Below, piece after piece: positions 47,101-55,806 of a stretch of 64,000 nt of DNA. Under the pieces are notes generated by a model. It was not told the origin of the DNA, searched no databases, and was given only the letters and a program-made list of their open reading frames with translations. The stretch comes from Roseovarius sp. W115. GTDB taxonomy: Bacteria > Pseudomonadota > Alphaproteobacteria > Rhodobacterales > Rhodobacteraceae. Position 1 is the first letter of the stretch; every line of letters starts with the position of its first letter. A program made the position numbers and the translations under genes. The DNA lies in assembly GCF_032842945.2 (NCBI RefSeq), contig NZ_CP146606.1, positions 1,740,501-1,804,500 on the forward strand, given 5' to 3'.

Positions 47101-47373
47101 ATGGCCTGGATGGCATGGACATGGCCCACCGCCGCTTTCTTTGGTGTTATCGCGGCCCTTCTGATCACTTTCACGATCCTTGCGATCAAGTATCCCGAAA
47201 CCCCACGGGTGGGTATCCTTCGGATCGAAACCACACGGGGCGACCGGCTTTTCATCACGCTTCTGGGCTCGGCCTTTATCAACCTGGCCTGGCTGGGCCT
47301 TGTGGGGCTGTCTCAGCCTTATGCTTTAGTCGTCTGTGCGATCTATGCCTTTGCGGTGTTCCGATGGGTTTGA
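47101..47373 (+). CDS. glpU: DUF2160 small membrane protein (GlpU)
   Basis: 90 residues from the ATG at 47101, behind GGAGGG. Three hydrophobic stretches (WMAWTWPTAAFFGVIAALL, FITLLGSAFINLAWLGLVGL, YALVVCAIYAFAVFRWV). DUF2160 members sit in glycerol ABC operons between glpQ and glpV; in rhizobial glpSTPQUV the U product is a small membrane component of unclear role. Placed just like that here. Confidence 0.88.
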   Translation: MAWMAWTWPTAAFFGVIAALLITFTILAIKYPETPRVGILRIETTRGDRLFITLLGSAFINLAWLGLVGLSQPYALVVCAIYAFAVFRWV

Positions 47374-47452
47374 TCGACAAAACGCCGGTGGCCTTCCCCT
47401 AAATAGGGTCGCCTTACATAACCAAAGTTCGAATAACCAATGGGAGGAAACA

Positions 47453-49174
47453 ATGAACTTTAGATTGAAATCAACCACCGCGCTGGCGGCCGGTCTTGCC
47501 CTTCTGGGCAGCACGGCCTGGGCCGGGATGGAAGAGGCGATGGAGTTTCTCGACAACGAAATCGCCGGTCTTTCGGTGCTTGACCGCGCAGGGCAAGAGG
47601 CAGAGATGCAGTTCTTTGTCGATGCGGCCAAGCCGTTTGAAGGCATGGAGATCAAGGTCGTCTCGGAGACCATCACGACGCATGAATATGAAAGTCAGGT
47701 TCTGGCGCCTGCGTTCACAGCCATTACCGGCATCAAGGTTACTCATGACCTGATTGGTGAAGGTGATGTGGTCGAGAAGCTGCAAACGCAGATGCAGTCG
47801 GGCGAGAATATCTACGACGCCTACATCAACGACTCGGACCTCATCGGCACGCACTGGCGCTATCAGCAGGTGCGCAACCTGACCGACTGGATGGCGGGCG
47901 AAGGTGCTGATGTGACCCTGCCGACGCTGGATGTGGATGACTTTATTGGCACGTCCTTTACCACCGGACCGGATGGTAAACTTTATCAGCTGCCAGACCA
48001 GCAATTCGCGAACCTCTACTGGTTCCGCTATGACTGGTTCAATGATGAGAAGAACAAGGCCGACTTCAAAGAGGCCTATGGCTATGACCTCGGCGTGCCT
48101 GTCAACTGGACGGCTTATGAGGACATTGCTGAATTCTTCACCGGGCGTGACCTGAGCCATCTGGGTGTCGAAGGCGAAGTCTTTGGAAACATGGACTACG
48201 GCAAGAAAGACCCAAGCCTTGGCTGGCGTTACACCGATGCGTGGATGTCCATGGCCGGTATGGGCGACGTGGGTGAACCCAATGGCCTTCCGGTTGATGA
48301 ATGGGGCATTCGTGTCAATGAGAACAGTCAGCCAACAGGTTCCTGTGTGGCGCGTGGTGGGGCGACCAACGGACCGGCAGCGGTTTATGCGGTGACCAAA
48401 GCGATTGAATGGCTGCAGAAATACTCGCCACCTGCGGCGGCTGGCATGACTTTCTCTGAGGCGGGTCCAATCCCGGCGCAGGGCAATGTTGCGCAGCAGA
48501 TGTTCTGGTACACGGCCTTTACCGCTGCAACTGTTGAGCCCGATCTTCCTGTGATGAATGAAGACGGGACACCCAAGTGGCGCATGGCCCCCTCACCGCA
48601 TGGCGTTTACTGGAAAGACGGTCAGAAGATCGGCTATCAGGACGCAGGGTCCTGGACGCTGATGCAGTCTACTCCGGTGGATCGTGCAAAGGCCGCGTGG
48701 CTCTATGCGCAGTTCGTTGTGTCCAAGACAGTGGACCTCAAGAAAGCGGATGTGGGCCTGACGTTCATTCGTGAGAGTACCATCAACTCCGATCACTTCA
48801 CGCAACGCGCCGACAAGCTCGGTGGTCTGATCGAGTTCTACCGCTCACCTGCGCGGGTGCAGTGGTCGCCGACAGGCACCAACGTTCCTGACTATCCGAA
48901 GCTGGCGCAGCTGTGGTGGCAGAACATTGGCGACGCCATGTCCGGTGCCAAGACACCTCAAGAGGCTTTGGACTCACTTTGTGCAGACCAGGAACGTGTG
49001 CTTGAACGCCTGGAGCGCGCTGGGGTTCAAGGCGATCTCGGTCCGGTCATGAACGAGCCGCAGGATGCGCAGTATTGGTTTGATCAGCCAGGTGCGCCTT
49101 ATGCGAAGCTCGAGAATGAGGACGAAGAGCCCAAGACCGTTTCTTATGACGAGTTGATCAAGTCCTGGCAGTAA
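47453..49174 (+). CDS. glpV: Glycerol ABC transporter substrate-binding protein GlpV
   Basis: 573 residues from the ATG at 47453, with GGGAGG upstream and a signal peptide ending AWA-GME. Large extracellular-solute-binding family 1 protein: KVVSETITTHEYESQVLAPAF, YDAYINDSDLIGTHWRY, YQLPDQQFANLYWFRYDWF, FIRESTINSDHFTQRADKLGG. Last gene of the glp operon; two hairpins follow. Binds glycerol in the periplasm and delivers it to GlpPQ. No glpK (kinase) or glpF is in the window, so phosphorylation must be encoded elsewhere. Confidence 0.9.
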   Translation: MNFRLKSTTALAAGLALLGSTAWAGMEEAMEFLDNEIAGLSVLDRAGQEAEMQFFVDAAKPFEGMEIKVVSETITTHEYESQVLAPAFTAITGIKVTHDLIGEGDVVEKLQTQMQSGENIYDAYINDSDLIGTHWRYQQVRNLTDWMAGEGADVTLPTLDVDDFIGTSFTTGPDGKLYQLPDQQFANLYWFRYDWFNDEKNKADFKEAYGYDLGVPVNWTAYEDIAEFFTGRDLSHLGVEGEVFGNMDYGKKDPSLGWRYTDAWMSMAGMGDVGEPNGLPVDEWGIRVNENSQPTGSCVARGGATNGPAAVYAVTKAIEWLQKYSPPAAAGMTFSEAGPIPAQGNVAQQMFWYTAFTAATVEPDLPVMNEDGTPKWRMAPSPHGVYWKDGQKIGYQDAGSWTLMQSTPVDRAKAAWLYAQFVVSKTVDLKKADVGLTFIRESTINSDHFTQRADKLGGLIEFYRSPARVQWSPTGTNVPDYPKLAQLWWQNIGDAMSGAKTPQEALDSLCADQERVLERLERAGVQGDLGPVMNEPQDAQYWFDQPGAPYAKLENEDEEPKTVSYDELIKSWQ

Positions 49175-49194
49175 GTCCAGGCTTCTCCCAAGTG

Positions 49195-49286
49195 CGGGGC
49201 GCGTGTGTTGTTGCGCGCCCCGTGCGCCTATCTTCCTGACGACTTCTTAGTGTCAACCTGAGCGGTTCAGAGGCCGCTCATTTTTT
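49195..49286 (+). terminator. Hairpins ending the glp operon
   Basis: First hairpin: CGGGGCGCG (49195-49203) / CGCGCCCCG (49214-49222), no T-run. Second: TGAGCGG (49259-49265) / CCGCTCA (49274-49280), followed by T6 (49281-49286), a typical rho-independent terminator. Together they separate the convergent histidine kinase gene. Confidence 0.75.
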
Positions 49287-49303
49287 GATCACAGCAGTAG
49301 ACC

Positions 49304-50770
49304 TCAGCGCGCCAAAGGCAACTCAAACACAAAAGCCGCTCCTTGGGCCTTGTCGTTCTCTAGATGAATCTGCCCTTTGTGCGCCGTGATGATCCGATGG
49401 CAATAGGCCAAGCCCACGCCGGTGCCTTTGCCCGCCTGTTTGGTTGTGAACAGCGGGTCGAAGATGCGACTTTTGAGGTCATCTGGGACGCCGGGACCAT
49501 TGTCTGCGACGCGAAGGCATAGCGTATTGCCATTACATGTCCAGCCGATGGAAACCTGATCGCCAACACCCGAGTCACGGACCGCATGGACGCCATTGGT
49601 CAATAGATTGATGAGAACCTGTGTGAGTTGCACCTCGTCGGCTATGACCTCTGAGCACGGCTGTGAGCCATCTACTTCCAAGATGACGTTGGCTCTTTCG
49701 GCTTCTTGCGTCGCCGCCTCAACAGCATTTGAGACAAGTTCAGAAATCCGGAGTGGCTTGAGGTCAAGAGGCTCCTCGCGTGCAAGCGACAAGAACGACC
49801 GAACGATCCGAATGCACCTTTGTGCCGCCTGCGAGAGCTTTTCCACGCGTCGTTCCTGTGGCGAGTTTTCCAGCTCTTCGTGCAGGATCTCTGCATTCCC
49901 TGCGATAATAGAGAGCGGGTTGTTCAGCTCATGCGCAATGCCCGCCAGAAGCTCGCCTAAGGCGGAAAGCTTCTCAGCCTGGAACAACTGATCTCTTTGG
50001 CGGTCAAGTTCGGCCTGGACAGCCAGTTCCTTGGTCAAGTCTTCGATGTTGCTGACGATCACGTCCTCGCCGCGATAGTCTATAAGTCGCGCTGAGAGAT
50101 CTGCGGGGAAATGCTCTCCACTTGCCCGGATACCGGTTACACGCATGTTGTCCACGCGCGCATCCGGCAAAAGAGCCGTGACGAAATCGGCGCGCTCTTC
50201 GGGCTGTGCAAAATGTGAGAAGCTGCTTTTGGCAGAGCCCAATAGCTCTGTTGCGGCAGGGGAGCGGTAAATCACTTGCCCATCTGTGACCCGTGACATG
50301 GTAAGACTGGTGGGGCATGCCTCGAGAACTTTGCGCAAAAGGGTTTCGGCCTCACGCGCGGCATCGATTTCCTTGGATTGATCCCGGATGTTGGATTGGG
50401 TGAGCGAAAATCCCCCATCGGAGGTCGCTGCCATGGTCAAAGCATAGGAAAGACCTCCCGCTGAAGGCATCAGAACAGGATCGGCGGATGGTCTATTGTA
50501 GTCGAGCGAAGATTCAATTTCGTCCAGTCGTTTCGCCACTGGAACAGGCATTGCCCCGTTGCTAAGCGCTTCGCGCAGAAAGATGGTCCAAGGCAATTCA
50601 GGTCGCAGCAAATCAGCGAGGTCAGGGTACATTTTTCGAAAGCTGCTATTGGCCAGAGTTAGAGTGCCATCGGCGTCGAACACCGCAATGCCCTGATCAA
50701 GTTTCTCTAGGATTTCATAAAGCGCTTTTGCAGTGACTTTTGCTGGTGTGTTTTGAGGGTCAAATGCCAT
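49304..50770 (-). CDS. PAS-domain sensor histidine kinase of the globin/cyclase operon
   Basis: 488 residues, no membrane helix, so cytoplasmic. Two PAS domains (about 15-130, starting [21 protein letters not shown], and about 145-245), HisKA with phospho-acceptor His280 in [17 protein letters not shown], and HATPase_c with N box [13 protein letters not shown]1 DNGPGVP and G2 [11 protein letters not shown]. No receiver domain. Strongly related in sequence and layout to the hybrid kinase at 55807-58047 ([10 protein letters not shown] versus LLRKVLETSP; same ELNNPLS box). Starts 12 nt after the cyclase stop; the third gene of globin-cyclase-kinase. Its response regulator is not in the operon. 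Confidence 0.9.
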   Translation of the reverse strand: MAFDPQNTPAKVTAKALYEILEKLDQGIAVFDADGTLTLANSSFRKMYPDLADLLRPELPWTIFLREALSNGAMPVPVAKRLDEIESSLDYNRPSADPVLMPSAGGLSYALTMAATSDGGFSLTQSNIRDQSKEIDAAREAETLLRKVLEACPTSLTMSRVTDGQVIYRSPAATELLGSAKSSFSHFAQPEERADFVTALLPDARVDNMRVTGIRASGEHFPADLSARLIDYRGEDVIVSNIEDLTKELAVQAELDRQRDQLFQAEKLSALGELLAGIAHELNNPLSIIAGNAEILHEELENSPQERRVEKLSQAAQRCIRIVRSFLSLAREEPLDLKPLRISELVSNAVEAATQEAERANVILEVDGSQPCSEVIADEVQLTQVLINLLTNGVHAVRDSGVGDQVSIGWTCNGNTLCLRVADNGPGVPDDLKSRIFDPLFTTKQAGKGTGVGLAYCHRIITAHKGQIHLENDKAQGAAFVFELPLAR

Positions 50771-50782
50771 AAAGCACGCCCT

Positions 50783-51799
50783 CTAGGCGTTTTCCGCCAG
50801 GTCGCGCATCAGAACATGCGTACCGTCTTTGGATGCTTCAGCTCCAAATTTTTCGGTAACACTGTCAGCGAAGGCCGTGTCTGTCGCGATGGTCATGTCA
50901 TCCGCGATTGACCGATGATGCAGCGCGGCGCCGACTGTCGGACCAAAGACGTCGTAGATGTAGTTCTGACTGCCGACAACCGATCCAATCACCGAACCGG
51001 AGGCCACTCCGATGCGCGCGGTCCACTGGATCGGATGAGACTCGTTGCGCCGCACGAGGTAGCGCAGGAAGCGCACACAAGAATTGGCGACGGCCATGGC
51101 ATGATCCTGGTTCGGGTCGGGTACGCCCGATACAGCAACATAGCTGTCTCCGTTTGTCCGGATACGTTGGCAGGAAAACTGTGCGCCTATGCGGTCAAAT
51201 GCGCTGTAGATGTCGTTGAGTTCGCTGACGATCACACCGGGTTCGTGCTGCGCAAGCTGTTCATCGAAGCCAATGAAATCAAGCGCAAGAACAGAGACGG
51301 GATCGAACAATCGTGGTGAGACAACACCGAAGGTTTTGTATTCCTCATAAGCAGCTCGTGGCATCATATTGAGCAGGAGTTTTTCGACCTGCTCTTTCTC
51401 ACGTTTGATCTCGTGTGTGTTGCGTTCCACCATCATGGAATAGGAATCAATCATGGACTCCAGTTCCTTGATCCGCGTGATGTTCTGACAGACAAGCACC
51501 GCGATATTTTCGCTGGCATTTTGCGCCAGATTGAATTCCAGCGCGACCGTCATGGTGCGCCGGCGCAACTTAAACGACGCTTCGGTCGTCATCCGACCGC
51601 CGCTGTGCATGTCTGCCCTAAGCGTTTGAGCGTCAAGATCAGGAAACAAATCGCTCAGTTTTGTAGACGGGTCTGGTTCGCCGAACCACTCATTGAAAGT
51701 GTCGTTGCGGAACGGAAACGACAGGTTTTCAAGGTCGACCAAAGCCACACCAACGCCAATGGCACGCAGAAGCTGCTCGTTGATGGCCTCAATTGACAT
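50783..51799 (-). CDS. Class III nucleotidyl cyclase-like protein with PAS domain (degenerate catalytic site)
   Basis: 338 residues. N-terminal PAS-like domain (1-110), a signalling helix (ESMIDSYSMMVERN, then EKEQVEKLLLNMMPR, about 113-148), then a class III cyclase domain (165-330). Both metal-binding Asp are kept: D174 in LALDFIGFDE and D218 in RTNGDSYVAVSGVP. The base-contacting and transition-state part reads YDVFGPTVGAALHHR: Asp to Pro at 287, the catalytic Asn to Gly at 290, and the Arg position to His at 294. It may be a pseudo-cyclase or nucleotide sensor. Its start overlaps the globin stop by 11 nt. Confidence 0.85.
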   Translation of the reverse strand: MSIEAINEQLLRAIGVGVALVDLENLSFPFRNDTFNEWFGEPDPSTKLSDLFPDLDAQTLRADMHSGGRMTTEASFKLRRRTMTVALEFNLAQNASENIAVLVCQNITRIKELESMIDSYSMMVERNTHEIKREKEQVEKLLLNMMPRAAYEEYKTFGVVSPRLFDPVSVLALDFIGFDEQLAQHEPGVIVSELNDIYSAFDRIGAQFSCQRIRTNGDSYVAVSGVPDPNQDHAMAVANSCVRFLRYLVRRNESHPIQWTARIGVASGSVIGSVVGSQNYIYDVFGPTVGAALHHRSIADDMTIATDTAFADSVTEKFGAEASKDGTHVLMRDLAENA

Positions 51800-52160
51800 C
51801 TGGTTTCTCGATCAGGATGTTGCGCCGTGCCTCAAACGCACCAACAATCGTCGCAATATCAGGACCTTCAACGTCAAAATCGGTGAGAACTTCCGCGACG
51901 ATTTCCTTCAGTCGGTCAAACTGATGATCCTCTATCTGCATGCCGCGATGGGCGCGTTCGATATGATCATCACTAAAGGATGCAGGACCGCCCATTAGGG
52001 AAGACACGAATTTTGTTTGGTGATCAATCAGACGTGAGAGATCGACGTCATCGAAAAACGGCCCGACATCATCGTCTTCCAGCAAACGATCATAGAGTGT
52101 CAGGACAATTTTGCTGACGGTAGAAAAGCCGCCATATTTGTCAAAAAGAGATTTTTCCAT
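51789..52160 (-). CDS. Truncated hemoglobin (group 1-like globin)
   Basis: 123 residues, 2/2 globin size. Tyr23 in VLTLYDRLLED (B10), Phe35-Phe36 with GPFFDDVDLSRL, HQTKF with Gln48 in the E helix, GGPASF loop, AHRGMQIEDHQFDRL with proximal His79. Tyr B10 with E-helix Gln is the usual set for tight O2 binding or NO chemistry. First gene of globin-cyclase-kinase; overlapping genes imply one transcript. Inference: the globin senses O2 or NO and feeds the other two proteins; a plain NO-detoxifying role is the alternative. Confidence 0.9.
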   Translation of the reverse strand: MEKSLFDKYGGFSTVSKIVLTLYDRLLEDDDVGPFFDDVDLSRLIDHQTKFVSSLMGGPASFSDDHIERAHRGMQIEDHQFDRLKEIVAEVLTDFDVEGPDIATIVGAFEARRNILIEKPDVN

Positions 52161-52266
52161 AAATCTTCCAAGTCCTATCTGACGAAGTGAAGTTTGGGGT
52201 CAGACGTGGTGGATTAATGCAGGATTGTTCGCACCGGTCAATATCGACCCTCTGGGAATGATGAGG

Positions 52267-52307
52267 CTCTTTGTCTGAAAGCGATTGACCCACTCTCAGA
52301 CAAAGAG
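52267..52307. repeat. 12-bp perfect inverted repeat upstream of the globin operon
   Basis: CTCTTTGTCTGA (52267-52278) and TCAGACAAAGAG (52296-52307), 17-nt spacer. It sits 34 nt after the stop of the 46-residue gene and 107 nt before the globin start on the same strand. Either a 3' hairpin of the small-gene transcript (no T-run follows) or an operator for the globin operon. Confidence 0.6.
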
Positions 52308-52340
52308 GTTGTGTCGGTTTTTCATATCCGTGCCACGCGT

Positions 52341-52481
52341 TCAGATCATTGCGTGATCGTACCCAAGTTTTGCAAACAAGCTTGTCTCGACCAAAGGTGT
52401 TCTGCGGTGACGCGTGTCGGTGGAATGAACGTATGCCATCTCATGGGCAGCGTGGCGGTTAGAGTTGCGAAAGCGGGCCAT
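52341..52481 (-). CDS. Small basic protein, 46 residues
   Basis: ATG at 52481 with AAGGA 7 nt upstream, stop at 52341. Sequence starts MARFRNSNRHAAHEMAYVHS and is rich in His, Arg and Thr; ends GYDHAMI. 21 nt after the stop of the 60-residue gene, so probably one transcript. No known family. Could be a nucleic-acid-binding or stress-related small protein; that is inference from charge only. Confidence 0.6.
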   Translation of the reverse strand: MARFRNSNRHAAHEMAYVHSTDTRHRRTPLVETSLFAKLGYDHAMI

Positions 52482-52502
52482 TATGGTTTCCTTTCAAGTT
52501 GT

Positions 52503-52685
52503 CTACACGATCCAGCCATCGCGGTTGGAGGGCTGGATTTTGGGCAGGCTGACCATGCGTGTGACCTTTTCTCGACCTCTCTTGTGTGTGGCCTTGGCCG
52601 CGGATTTGATCCGGGTGACGAGTGAGACAAGGTTGCGCTGATCCATCGACATGGGCAGGGTTGTGTGTTCTGCGAAGGTATGCAT
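52503..52685 (-). CDS. Small basic protein, 60 residues
   Basis: Start taken at the ATG at 52685 because AAGGA lies 8 nt upstream; an ATG at 52691 is too close to it. Middle part MSMDQRNLVSLVTRIKSAAK, then a basic helix (ATHKRGREKVTRMVSL) and end RDGWIV. No signal peptide, no Cys. Unknown. First of two small genes upstream of the globin operon. Confidence 0.62.
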   Translation of the reverse strand: MHTFAEHTTLPMSMDQRNLVSLVTRIKSAAKATHKRGREKVTRMVSLPKIQPSNRDGWIV

Positions 52686-52898
52686 TGTCATGTTCCTTAT
52701 TGGTCTTAAGATGCGGCCCTCACGGGCGTTTGCGGTTGGGGTGATGCGAGCTCGCCGAAGGGAGGGTCGACGTCCCTGCATCGGGAATATCCTTGTTCTA
52801 AGCTTTTGATGTTTCAGCTTTTGGTCACGCGATGGCCTTTGGTGTTTCAAGTGTTTCAAAACGGGTATGATTTGGGTTTGGAAGCCTCTCAAAAGACC

Positions 52899-52929
52899 AA
52901 AAAACCCGCCAGGCAAGGCCCGACGGGTT
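52899..52929 (-). terminator. Terminator of the PLP decarboxylase gene
   Basis: Stem AACCCG (52903-52908) / CGGGTT (52924-52929) with an inner short stem, followed on the minus strand by T6, about 30 nt after the stop at 52960. Confidence 0.78.
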
Positions 52930-52959
52930 CAGGAGCGGCACGCGTGAGTGGTGGCCGCT

Positions 52960-54375
52960 CTAGGCTCTGATATCACTCCAGAGCTTTTCAATCTTTTGGG
53001 CCAGAGCAGAGATGTGGCGGGGGCCTGTTTGCTGATTGATGATTGAAATGCGCAACACACGTTGCCCGCGCCACTGCGCCGTTTGAAAGAAATGTTGCCC
53101 ATCTTCGTTGAGCGCATTTTCCATTTGCTTGGTGGCCCGGTCGGCGGCCTCCTGACCTTGCCCCGGATCAAACACCGCAACGAGCTGGTTCAAAACCACA
53201 TCGTTGAGAATGCGGATGCCGGGGACTCGCCGCAGCTTATGCGCAAGAAGGCTGGCGCAGGCGCAATGATTGTGAACCATGTCGGCGATCCCGTCACGGC
53301 CAAGCGACTTGAACGTGGCCCAGGCAGAAAACCCGCGTGCGCGGCGAGACAGCTCGGGATTGAATTGCGTTGCATCGCGTCCGCCGTCCGGCGCCTCGGA
53401 GAGATAACTGGCGGTGATGTCCATAGCGCGGCGATGAGCATCGCGATCACGGACAATGGCAAAGCCTGCATCAAAGGGCATTTGCAGCCATTTGTGCCCA
53501 TCCGTTGACCAACTGTCCGCGCGTTCGATGCCGCGGGTCATGAAGCGGGTTGTGACATTTGCGCGTGCCCACAATCCAAACGCCGCGTCCACATGCAACC
53601 ATGCGCCATGCAGCTTTGCCAAATCCGCAAGCGCGGGAAAGTCATCGAACGCGCCGGAGTTAATATGTCCAGCGGTCGCCAGAATGATTTTTGGTGCCCG
53701 GCTGTTTGCCAGTTTGTGGCCAAGTACAGTGACATCCATACGACCTTGATCGTCGGCTGGAACTTCAACAATGTTGCGTTGTCCAAAACCAAGGAACCGC
53801 AGGGCGGCCCGGTTTGACACATGTGTGTCTGCGGACAGGAACACCTGAACAGGCGGGGCGTATTGAAGTCCTGTCTCAGCCAGGTCGTAACCCGCCCGGC
53901 GCAATACCTCATCACGCGCAGCGGCCAACCCAATGAAACCCGCCATGGTGGCCCCTGTAGTCAAGCCAACAGAGGCGTCGCGTGGCAAGTCCAAGACATC
54001 CAAAAGCCAATTGCAGGCAACTTCTTCGGCTGTGGCAGCCGCTGGGGAGCATTTATATATGCCTGCATTTTGCCCCCAGATTGACGTCAGCCAATCTGCC
54101 GCAACGCCAGTGATGTTCGCCCCACCCATAACCCAGGCGTGAAACCCAGCTTGCGTGTTGCCAACAAGACCGGGCTCGGTGGCTTGGATCAGCTCGGCGA
54201 TGACATCTTCGCCGGGTTGCCCTTTGGCAGGAAGGTCTCCACCAAAGGATTTGCGCAATTCGGCCAAAGTGGCCGTGGGATGCAGGTTTGTTTTGGTCTC
54301 GCGATAGCCATTGGCATAGGCTGATGCGGTGGCCAGAGGGCCTGAGAGTGTGGGAAAGGCATGAACCTGTTGCAT
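52960..54375 (-). CDS. PLP-dependent group II decarboxylase family protein
   Basis: 471 residues from the ATG at 54375, preferred because AAAGGAA precedes it by 7 nt; an ATG at 54411 adds 12 residues. PLP features: GLTTGATMAGFIGLAAARDEV split, HVDAAFGLWA (Asp pairing with the pyridine N), and the Schiff-base Lys in SWSTDGHKWLQMPFDAG. Family includes aromatic-amino-acid, glutamate and diaminobutyrate decarboxylases; substrate open. 74 nt after cysK on the same strand. Confidence 0.88.
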   Translation of the reverse strand: MQQVHAFPTLSGPLATASAYANGYRETKTNLHPTATLAELRKSFGGDLPAKGQPGEDVIAELIQATEPGLVGNTQAGFHAWVMGGANITGVAADWLTSIWGQNAGIYKCSPAAATAEEVACNWLLDVLDLPRDASVGLTTGATMAGFIGLAAARDEVLRRAGYDLAETGLQYAPPVQVFLSADTHVSNRAALRFLGFGQRNIVEVPADDQGRMDVTVLGHKLANSRAPKIILATAGHINSGAFDDFPALADLAKLHGAWLHVDAAFGLWARANVTTRFMTRGIERADSWSTDGHKWLQMPFDAGFAIVRDRDAHRRAMDITASYLSEAPDGGRDATQFNPELSRRARGFSAWATFKSLGRDGIADMVHNHCACASLLAHKLRRVPGIRILNDVVLNQLVAVFDPGQGQEAADRATKQMENALNEDGQHFFQTAQWRGQRVLRISIINQQTGPRHISALAQKIEKLWSDIRA

Positions 54376-54449
54376 GGCTTGGTTCCTTTGAGATTCTGTG
54401 TTTTCGGGCATGGTTTGACCGGAGGAAAATCTGCCTTCGGCCAGGTGTT

Positions 54450-55544
54450 TTAGTTGCCTGCAAGAGCAGCGACGGGTGATGGTTTTGCTGGTGCGGGCAC
54501 GTCAAAACGGACGCTGGGTGTCGATTCTGAAAGCGCGAGTTCCTCATCCGTCATCTCAATTGCGACATCGTCGAAAAGCGGGGTTGAGAGGTAGCGTTCG
54601 CCGGTGTCCGGCAACATTGCGAGGATCTTGGAACCTTGCGGCGCTGTCTTGGCGACATGCAAGGCGGCCGCGAAGGTCGCTCCCCCACTGATGCCGCAGA
54701 AGATGCCTTCTTTACGGGCCAGGTCCTTGGCAATGGAAATTGCATCGGGTCCGGCAACAGACACCATCTGATCGATGAAGCCGTTCTGCATCGATTGGTG
54801 TGCGATGTCCGAAATAAAGTCTGGCGACCAGCCTTGCATCGGATGTGGGTTAAAGGCGGGATGGCTTTCCGCGGCACTTCCATCAGGGTTGAATGGCTGC
54901 ACCTCTCCGCTTTGCATCAGCGCAGCTGTGGCAGGTTCTGCCGTTACAATCTTCGTCTCGGGGCTTTCGTTGCGCAGTACGCGGGCCACACCCGTTAAGG
55001 TACCGCCAGTGCCAAAGCCCGTGACCCAAAAATCCAAACCGTCATTCCCGAAATCCCTTAGGATCTCCCGCGCTGTGGTGCGGCTATGGATCTCGACATT
55101 GGCCGGGTTTTCGAATTGCCGGGACATGAACCAGCCATGCTTTGCAGCCAGCTCTCGCGCCTTGGCCACCATGCCGCTGCCCTTTTGCGCAGCGGGGGTC
55201 AGGACGACTTTGGCACCAAGAAACCGCATGAGTTTGCGGCGTTCGACGCTGAAGCTCTCTGCCATAGTGACTACCAGCGGATAGCCCTTTTGGGCACAGA
55301 CCATTGCCAGGCCAATACCGGTGTTACCGCTGGTGGCCTCGACGATGGTTTGCCCCGGACGCAGCGATCCATCGCGCTCGGCGGCTTCGATGACGCCAAG
55401 GGCCAATCGGTCTTTCACCGATCCCATGGGATTGAACGCTTCGAGCTTCACGAAAAGCTCCACGCCCTTGGGGCCGAGTTTGTTGATTTTGACGATCGGC
55501 GTATTGCCAATCGTTTCGAGGATGGAAGATTTGATCTGTGACAT
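54450..55544 (-). CDS. cysK: Cysteine synthase A with C-terminal extension
   Basis: 364 residues. PLP Lys in NPMGSVKDRLAL (near 44), TSGNTGIGLAMVCA, TGFGTGGTLTGVARVL, CGISGGATFAAAL, and MLPDTGERYLSTPLF where E. coli CysK ends. About 40 further residues (Asp/Glu-rich, then Pro-rich ending PAKPSPVAALAGN) follow, as in other Roseobacters. Makes cysteine from O-acetylserine and sulfide. Divergent from the hybrid kinase. Confidence 0.92.
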   Translation of the reverse strand: MSQIKSSILETIGNTPIVKINKLGPKGVELFVKLEAFNPMGSVKDRLALGVIEAAERDGSLRPGQTIVEATSGNTGIGLAMVCAQKGYPLVVTMAESFSVERRKLMRFLGAKVVLTPAAQKGSGMVAKARELAAKHGWFMSRQFENPANVEIHSRTTAREILRDFGNDGLDFWVTGFGTGGTLTGVARVLRNESPETKIVTAEPATAALMQSGEVQPFNPDGSAAESHPAFNPHPMQGWSPDFISDIAHQSMQNGFIDQMVSVAGPDAISIAKDLARKEGIFCGISGGATFAAALHVAKTAPQGSKILAMLPDTGERYLSTPLFDDVAIEMTDEELALSESTPSVRFDVPAPAKPSPVAALAGN

Positions 55545-55718
55545 CTGACGGTCCTTTGGGGATAGATTGCTGAGTTGATGTCACAGGTTTTGGGCGTGCG
55601 ATGTTGCAGTCTGATGTCCGTGAAAGCGGTTTTGTGTTTCAGTTGGGAAACAACTTAGAGGCAGCTTGAAAAACAGATTATGCAAATAATTTCAGCCGCT
55701 TGAGGGAGGCTCACTTCC

Positions 55719-55745
55719 TTGACTGTATTTGCTCGCTGTTACAAT
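55719..55745 (+). promoter_or_regulatory. Candidate sigma-70 promoter of the hybrid kinase
   Basis: TTGACT (55719-55724) and TACAAT (55740-55745) with a 15-nt spacer, about 60 nt before the likely ATG. The spacing is shorter than the usual 17. Confidence 0.4.
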
Positions 55746-55806
55746 TGAAACAAAACAGAGGCGAATTGAAAACGAGCTGAAACATTCGCTGGATAGGTTT
55801 GTGTAC

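Noticed and set aside
52311..52625. 104-codon plus-strand frame
   Set aside because: No SD or family features, and overlaps two minus-strand small genes with good SDs.
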